From the NCBI GenBank assembly GCA_003248775.1, contig QFQX01000066.1, forward strand, positions 1 through 20,552: 20,552 nucleotides of DNA, written 5' to 3'. Positions 16,264-20,552 of this stretch are shown here, piece by piece; positions within the stretch are counted from its first letter, which is position 1; each line of letters starts with the position of its first letter. This DNA comes from Shinella sp. (GTDB taxonomy: Bacteria; Pseudomonadota; Alphaproteobacteria; Rhizobiales; Rhizobiaceae). A model generated the notes under the pieces. The model was not told where the DNA came from. It saw only the letters and a program-made list of their open reading frames with translations, and did not search any database. A program made the translations under genes and the position numbers.

Positions 16264-16441
16264 ACCGGTAGTGCAAGAGCAGGGGCGTTGTTGCAGGGAG
16301 GAGGTTATTATTTCTGATCTGGACGCCCTTGATGCCGCACAAGCTCAACTCCCACTATAGGGGCCTTGGCACCTAATCAGTGTCGGCGTTTCGCTTATCG
16401 TTGACCGCTGTTAAAGTCCGCCAAGACAATATGGGTTTCCA

Positions 16442-17875
16442 ATGGCATCGAAAACGACACTGAACGCAAAAAACCTTGAGACGCTCGGCGCTGCCCGTCT
16501 GGCCGATTTGTTGATTGAGATCAGCACCGGCTCGGCCGTGGCCAAACGGCGGCTGCGGTTGGAACTTGCAGCCGCGCAAAGCCCGAAGGAAGCGGGGCGG
16601 GCGGTAGCCAAGCGGCTGACCAGCATCGCGCGGGCCCGCAGCTTTGTGAATTGGCAAAACCGCAAGCCACTTGTCACCGATCTGCAAAGCCAACTCCGAG
16701 CGATCAAGGAGCAGATCGCCCCGGCCGATCCGGCCGAAGCACTCGCACTGGCCTGGCGCTTCATGCAGGTGGCAACACCGCTGTTCGAGCGCTGCGATGA
16801 CAGCAGTGGAATCGTCATCGGCGTGTTTCACGACGGCTGCGCTTTGCTGGGCGAGATAGCTCTCGCCGCCGGGACGCCGTCTGAGTTGCTGGCTGATGCG
16901 GCGATTGAGGCCCTGCGCGACAATGGCTATGGCCAGTATGACGGTTTGATCGCAATCCTGACACCGGCGCTTGGGGAAGAGGGGCTGGCCCATCTGAAGC
17001 AGCGGATCGAGGCAATTGCCGCAACGCCAGTTCCCGTCCCACCGAAAGGGCAATGGGAGGCCGTAGGGTATGGCAGCGGCGGCGCGACCTATGCGCACCA
17101 AATGGAAGAACGCTCCCGGCAAAGCATGGTGGAGATGGCGCTGAAGGACATCGCCGATGCAATGGGCGACGTTGATGCATTCATCGCCCAATACGATCTA
17201 AAAACGCGCAAGGTGCCGCAGATCGCTGCCGAAATCGCGACGCGCTTACTGGTCGCGGGCAGGGCAGGGGATGCGCTCAGCTTCATCGAACGCGCTGATA
17301 CCAAAGACAGCTGGGTGCCTCGCGAGTGGCAGGATACTCGTCTTGAGGTGCTTGAAGCGCTTGATCGCAAGGACGAGGCGCAGACCTTTCGCTGGAGCTG
17401 CTTCGAAAGCACGCTCTTGTCTGAATACCTGCGCGATTTTCTGAAACGGCTTCCGGATTTTGAGGATATCGAGGCCGAGGAACGGGCCATGGATCACGCG
17501 GCAGCACACCCAAACCTCTTGCCCGCGCTTGGTTTCTTCCTGGAATGGCTGTCGCTGGATCGCGCTGCCCGGATGCTGATCGACCGCCACGACAACATCA
17601 ACGGCGGCCGTTATGAGTTTCTCGTGCCGGCTGCTGAGGCCTTGTCTGAGCGATTTCCGCTGGCTGCTACACTTGCCTTGAGAGCCATGATCGACTTCAC
17701 GCTGTCGAAGGCCAGATCAAAGCGTTACGGTTACGCCAGCCAGCACCTAGTCGAATGCGCGGCGCTGGCCGAAAGGATTGAAGATTACGGAACGTTTGAG
17801 TCTCACGCTACCTACATTGCGCGCCTGAAGCGCGACCATGGACGCAAAACAGGTTTCTGGAGGCACTTCGCATGA
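16442..17875 (+). CDS. DUF6880-like protein of unknown function
   Basis: This 477-residue protein is probably soluble, largely alpha-helical, without signal peptide or membrane segments. The N-terminus, with LGAARLADLLIEISTG and KRRLRLELA, and the C-terminus, with SQHLVECAALAERIEDYG and HGRKTGFWRHFA, match my memory of the DUF6880 family. Alternating hydrophobic and acidic helices through the middle suggest a repeat-type (TPR/HEAT-like) scaffold. No catalytic motif is visible. Its last four bases overlap the start of the phosphoesterase gene (ATGA), so the two are likely coupled and may work together. The start has no clear ribosome-binding site. Function unknown. Confidence 0.75.
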   Translation: MASKTTLNAKNLETLGAARLADLLIEISTGSAVAKRRLRLELAAAQSPKEAGRAVAKRLTSIARARSFVNWQNRKPLVTDLQSQLRAIKEQIAPADPAEALALAWRFMQVATPLFERCDDSSGIVIGVFHDGCALLGEIALAAGTPSELLADAAIEALRDNGYGQYDGLIAILTPALGEEGLAHLKQRIEAIAATPVPVPPKGQWEAVGYGSGGATYAHQMEERSRQSMVEMALKDIADAMGDVDAFIAQYDLKTRKVPQIAAEIATRLLVAGRAGDALSFIERADTKDSWVPREWQDTRLEVLEALDRKDEAQTFRWSCFESTLLSEYLRDFLKRLPDFEDIEAEERAMDHAAAHPNLLPALGFFLEWLSLDRAARMLIDRHDNINGGRYEFLVPAAEALSERFPLAATLALRAMIDFTLSKARSKRYGYASQHLVECAALAERIEDYGTFESHATYIARLKRDHGRKTGFWRHFA

Positions 17876-18804
17876 CGACGCGGTACGACATAATTCCCGA
17901 TATCCACGCGGATATCGACCGCCTGACGCAAACGTTGTCGACCCTTGGCTATGTGGCGGACGGGGAGGTTTGGGGACATCCGGAGGGGCGTATTGCTGCT
18001 TTTCTAGGAGATTTCATTGATATGGGTCGGGCGAATAGGTCTGTCCTGACCCTGGTCCGCACCATGCGTGATCAGGGAAATGCCGTCGCAATCATGGGCA
18101 ACCACGAACTGAATGCGCTCTTGTATCATAAGCCTGGTCTGAACGCTGACGGCACCGATGATGGCTATATGCGCGCGCATTCCCACAAAAATCGGGCCCA
18201 GCACCAGACCTTTCTGGATGAGTTCTCCGTGGGGCACGCGGACACTGCTGAGATGCTGGAGTGGTTCCTGACGCTGCCCCTGTTTCTTGATCTGGGCGGA
18301 TTGCGCTTGGTGCATGCCTGTTGGGATGATGTGCGGATCGAAACGATCCTCGCCCGGCGCCCGAGCGGCCTTCTGGCACAGGACGATCTCCAAGAGGTTG
18401 CGCTGGAAGACGACGCAAGTGGTTTTGCTGAGGCAGTCCTGACCACTCTGAAAGGACCAGAAGCAGAACTGCCGACGCCTTACTTCTTCCACGATATCAA
18501 GGGACACAAGCGCACGGGGCTCCGTCTCAAATGGTGGCAATCAGGCGCGATGACCTGGCGCGATGCAGCACTGTCCGTGCCTGATCCCGCAGCGCTTCCT
18601 GGAACGCCAATCGAGGGCGAGGTCGCGTTTCGCGCCTATGATGCCGAGGCGAAGCCCGTGTTCTTCGGCCACTACAAAAGGCTTGGCTCTCCGGCGAAAG
18701 ACGCGCCTAATGCGGTTTGCCTCGACTATCCCCGCGTGACATGCGCCTACAAATGGGCCGGTGAAAATCAGCTGGATTCGAAAAATCTCATCCTGATCGA
18801 TTGA
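17872..18804 (+). CDS. PPP-type metallophosphoesterase
   Basis: This 310-residue calcineurin-like phosphoesterase may act as a protein phosphatase or nucleotide hydrolase (Ser/Thr phosphatase or ApaH-like). The metal-binding motifs are in order: PDIHAD near residue 10 (usually GDIHG), GDFIDMG (usually GDxxDRG), GNHELNALL, the His in LVHACWDD, and GHYKRLG. All metal ligands appear kept, but the Gly before Asp in the first motif is Pro and the Arg of DRG is Met, so substrate choice may differ from the model enzymes. It is translationally coupled to the DUF6880-like gene. Cytoplasmic. Confidence 0.86.
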   Translation: MTTRYDIIPDIHADIDRLTQTLSTLGYVADGEVWGHPEGRIAAFLGDFIDMGRANRSVLTLVRTMRDQGNAVAIMGNHELNALLYHKPGLNADGTDDGYMRAHSHKNRAQHQTFLDEFSVGHADTAEMLEWFLTLPLFLDLGGLRLVHACWDDVRIETILARRPSGLLAQDDLQEVALEDDASGFAEAVLTTLKGPEAELPTPYFFHDIKGHKRTGLRLKWWQSGAMTWRDAALSVPDPAALPGTPIEGEVAFRAYDAEAKPVFFGHYKRLGSPAKDAPNAVCLDYPRVTCAYKWAGENQLDSKNLILID

Positions 18805-18875
18805 GTTTGCGAGAGTGATTTCCCCGCAACCCGATCTTAACCCTTTTTCTATTGGAAGCATCGTCATGAGTTGCC

Positions 18876-19718
18876 TCACCTCGAAATCTCTCCGGCCATA
18901 ACGGCCTGGCCATGTACTGCCAGCATGGCGGTGAACCTCGGGCAGTCGAACTGCCTAATGACATCGAGGACACGAGAATCGTATGCAGCCTGACCGATCA
19001 CGCGACACAGATCTGAGGCATGAAATTGGCGGTTATTGCTTGGCGCGGCTTTAATCTGGTCCAGCAATTCTTGCTGTCGCGGTTCGAGTGGTTTCTCAGC
19101 CGTTGGAGGCGGTATTTGGCGGGGCACTTCGCCGGGCGATGTGCGCCACCGGCGCATAAAGCCGAGCAGGAAACCAGCTGGCACCGTCTCATTACCTCGC
19201 GTTCGGTTGAAAGCCAGGAAGCGATCCCAAATCACTTGCGTATCGACGTTCCAACAAGGCAAGGCGGTCTTCGCCGCCTTGATCAGGTCCGCCCAACAGG
19301 TCTGGAAAACGTTCGAAATTTCATCAATGTTGATTTGTCCTGCAAATATAGTTTTGTTATAATCTTTAATAGATAGTGATATGTCGCCTCTGCTTGACGC
19401 GACATCGTGGAGTTCGTCCTCTTTATCGAAGGCCAAGAAACGGAATAGCCAAGGGGCATATTTGCCATTCGGCTTTTGACGCTCAAGTTGAAGTTCGGAA
19501 GATTCGAGCTCGCTCAGCAGGACGGTCAGATACTGACGCGAGAGGTTCATCTTCTCCGCGAGCGCCGACAACGTGAACGCCGCCGTTCCGCGGGACAGCC
19601 CGTTGTAACCTTCCTTCCAGGCGATACCATCAAGGATGATCGTGGCCAGCTTGTGAGCGGATACGGAAAGGTCGGTCTGGGTGATCCGTCGCAGAATCAG
19701 GCCGGTTGTCGGTTGCAT
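18876..19718 (-). CDS. Winged-helix DNA-binding protein, unrecognised
   Basis: This 280-residue protein has a helix-turn-helix at about residues 50-75: FTLSALAEKMNLSRQYLTVL, followed by a basic wing-like stretch LERQKPNGKYAPWLFRF. The rest, including FQTCWADLIKAAKTALPCW and PAGFLLGFMRRW, matches no family I recognise, and a proline-rich linker (RQIPPPTAEKPLEP) precedes a C-terminal domain. The size and arrangement recall plasmid or phage replication initiators or regulators, but this is only a suggestion. The start at 19718 is chosen because AAGGAGA lies about eight bases upstream; the frame is open further back to 19784 with a cysteine-rich, unlikely sequence. Three inverted repeats lie upstream. 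It converges with the phosphoesterase gene. Confidence 0.7.
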   Translation of the reverse strand: MQPTTGLILRRITQTDLSVSAHKLATIILDGIAWKEGYNGLSRGTAAFTLSALAEKMNLSRQYLTVLLSELESSELQLERQKPNGKYAPWLFRFLAFDKEDELHDVASSRGDISLSIKDYNKTIFAGQINIDEISNVFQTCWADLIKAAKTALPCWNVDTQVIWDRFLAFNRTRGNETVPAGFLLGFMRRWRTSPGEVPRQIPPPTAEKPLEPRQQELLDQIKAAPSNNRQFHASDLCRVIGQAAYDSRVLDVIRQFDCPRFTAMLAVHGQAVMAGEISR

Positions 19719-19740
19719 GGTCGAGGTCTCCTTAGAGATC

Positions 19741-19753
19741 CGACACCATGTCG
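19741..19753. repeat. Small inverted repeat upstream of winged-helix gene
   Basis: CGACA-CCA-TGTCG, a perfect five-base palindrome with three-base centre, 23 bases upstream of the minus-strand start. Short enough to be chance on its own, but it is the nearest of three inverted repeats in a row. Confidence 0.35.
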
Positions 19754-19772
19754 TGAGGCAACAACATTCTTG

Positions 19773-19793
19773 CCAGCAAAACAACTTTGCTGG
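19773..19793. repeat. Perfect inverted repeat upstream of winged-helix gene
   Basis: CCAGCAAA (19773-19780) and TTTGCTGG (19786-19793) are perfect inverses around ACAAC. It may be an operator or an RNA hairpin in the leader of the minus-strand gene. Confidence 0.5.
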
Positions 19794-19812
19794 TTGCAGA
19801 AGTTTGGACAGT

Positions 19813-19849
19813 GCGCTAGAAAAAGCTTGTTCAGGGGTTTTTCTAGCGC
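19813..19849. repeat. Perfect 12-bp inverted repeat
   Basis: GCGCTAGAAAAA (19813-19824) and TTTTTCTAGCGC (19838-19849) are perfect inverses around a 13-base centre. It lies between two minus-strand genes. The A and T runs are inside the stem, not after it, so it does not look like a standard terminator. Candidates are a binding site, a replication or partition element, or a bidirectional transcription block. Confidence 0.6.
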
Positions 19850-19929
19850 GGCGTCAGGCTTCACGGTCTGGCGTCGTTTCCTTTTTTGGGGTTGTTCGCA
19901 CGGGTTTCTGTGCGGGGTTTCAGCGAAGG

Positions 19930-19950
19930 GGGCCTACCCGTGGCAGGCCC
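19930..19950 (-). terminator. Weak terminator-like hairpin after the 164-aa ORF
   Basis: GGGCCT and AGGCCC pair around a nine-base loop, nine bases beyond the minus-strand stop at 19959. On the minus strand the following bases are CCCTTCG, not a T-run. A second five-pair hairpin (19897-19914) lies further on. Termination here is possible but not clear. Confidence 0.3.
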
Positions 19951-19958
19951 GCGCAAGA

Positions 19959-20453
19959 TCAGTAACGGACCTCTTCGAAGCCGTAGTTGCCCACGTGATC
20001 GCGCCAATCGACGAAGACGGAGCGGTAATAGATCCGGCCACAATTTGCCGGGCGCGGGAGAGCGGAGTCTGGAGGGACCAGTTCAACGCGGGAGCGCGTC
20101 CAGCCGTAGTCGCCTTGGATCCCATAAGAGCCGAGGCGGGTTGCGTCAGATCGGATGCAGTCACCATCGCGGTTTTCGTGTTGGCTAAACTGAATGTGGT
20201 AGACGCGAATGCTGCGCACGAAGTCGAAGGTATTATCAGAGATGTCGATGTCGGCCTGTTCATCAGACTGCACCGGCACAAGGGGCGGAGAGTCATTCGG
20301 CAAGCTGATCGAAGGCTCATCCCGAAAAGCGATGTCGTAGAGCCGTTCCACCGGCGACAGCGGGACAGGGGCATTAAACGACACCCCCATCGGACAGCGC
20401 CAGATCTGCAGGGGCGGTTCAATCGGCCAAGGCGTGATTCTACGGATGAACAC
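19959..20453 (-). CDS. Hypothetical protein (164 aa)
   Basis: I do not recognise this protein. The reading frame has protein-like composition, with an acidic, proline-containing N-terminal half (SPVERLYDIAFRDEPSI; PVQSDEQADIDIS) and a tyrosine/aspartate-rich C-terminal half (YGIQGDYGWTRSRVEL; RIYYRSVFVDWRDHVGNYGF). There is no clear membrane segment. The only upstream start is the GTG at 20453, since the frame has a stop shortly before it, and it lacks a good ribosome-binding site. The ATG about 20 codons in (MGVSFNAP) is an alternative. It may be a short gene, or the remainder of a longer one with a lost 5' end. It is divergent from the plus-strand gene that begins at 20522. Confidence 0.5.
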   Translation of the reverse strand: MFIRRITPWPIEPPLQIWRCPMGVSFNAPVPLSPVERLYDIAFRDEPSISLPNDSPPLVPVQSDEQADIDISDNTFDFVRSIRVYHIQFSQHENRDGDCIRSDATRLGSYGIQGDYGWTRSRVELVPPDSALPRPANCGRIYYRSVFVDWRDHVGNYGFEEVRY

Positions 20454-20505
20454 TGCCCGAGCATGCGCACAGGGGGGTCAGAACAAGAGCAGTCCGAAAT
20501 CGTAC

Positions 20506-20548
20506 GCTAAGGACGAACGGAATGAGAACTTACGCGGCGTTCCTTAGC
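20506..20548 (+). promoter_or_regulatory. Inverted repeat masking a ribosome-binding site
   Basis: GCTAAGGA (20506-20513), which holds the AAGGA ribosome-binding site, is the exact inverse of TCCTTAGC (20541-20548), which lies in codons 7-9 of the new gene. In mRNA the two could pair and hide the site. Confidence 0.35.
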
Positions 20549-20552
20549 CTAG
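20522..20552 (+). CDS. Start of a gene running off the window, possible secreted protein
   Basis: ATG at 20522 is preceded by AAGGA at eight bases and opens MRTYAAFLSL, a short basic then hydrophobic start that fits a signal peptide. Only ten codons are inside the window, so no product can be named. Confidence 0.45.
   Translation, partial: MRTYAAFLSL

Noticed and set aside
16279..16300. GGGGCGTTGTTGCA motif that resembles an IS5-type terminal repeat
   Set aside because: No partner repeat and no transposase sequence nearby; too short to support a mobile element.
19476..20510. 344-codon plus-strand ORF near the right end
   Set aside because: It runs antisense across the winged-helix gene, the inverted repeats and the 164-aa ORF; its composition is arginine-rich shadow-like sequence with no domain.
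1..20552. CRISPR arrays, tRNA or rRNA genes
   Set aside because: No regularly spaced identical repeats of 20-40 bases and no tRNA- or rRNA-like conserved sequence were seen by eye on either strand.

Overview
The window reads as accessory DNA from an alphaproteobacterium, most likely a member of the Rhodobacterales (roseobacter-type). This is inferred from the style of the proteins and operons: proXVW-type quaternary-amine ABC genes with an extended permease, a Tat-exported peptide-binding protein, and a DUF6880-like protein. No rRNA or tRNA gene was seen and no species can be named. Operons are intact, but the DNA between them shows turnover: one insertion sequence, one gene cut by it, and a probable broken gene start.

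Layout. (1) Positions 3-3692: the 3' part of a glycine betaine/choline-type uptake operon, made of a binding protein (5' end outside the window), an ATPase, a permease with a large N-terminal extension, and a 42-codon small gene, closed by a clear intrinsic terminator. (2) 3866-5603: an ISL3-family insertion sequence with unusually long (49 bp) inverted ends. Its right end abuts and truncates a Fic-domain AMPylase gene (5604-6293, minus). (3) 6429-15086: a divergent unit. A minus-strand XRE-type regulator faces a peptide/nickel-family ABC operon (binding protein, two permeases, two ATPases) that ends in a CocE/NonD (S15-like) hydrolase. A 10-bp-phased array of GCGTAAA-like repeats lies just upstream of the regulator. 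(4) 15087-15474: no intact gene; it holds an apparent truncated Tat-leader ORF and a palindrome. (5) 15475-16263: a complete short-chain dehydrogenase. (6) 16442-18804: a translationally coupled pair, a DUF6880-like protein and a PPP-type metallophosphoesterase. (7) 18876-19718 (minus): an unrecognised winged-helix DNA-binding protein with several inverted repeats upstream. (8) 19959-20453 (minus): an unrecognised 164-aa ORF, followed at the right edge by the first codons of a plus-strand gene whose ribosome-binding site can pair with its own coding sequence.

How the parts work together. Regions 1 and 3 are uptake systems, one probably for osmolytes or carbon-nitrogen quaternary amines, the other importing a peptide-like compound that the co-transcribed hydrolase would then cleave in the cytoplasm. 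The least explained parts are the DUF6880/phosphoesterase pair, the winged-helix gene with its inverted repeats, the small protein at the end of the betaine operon, and the phased repeat array. None of these can be given a function from sequence alone.
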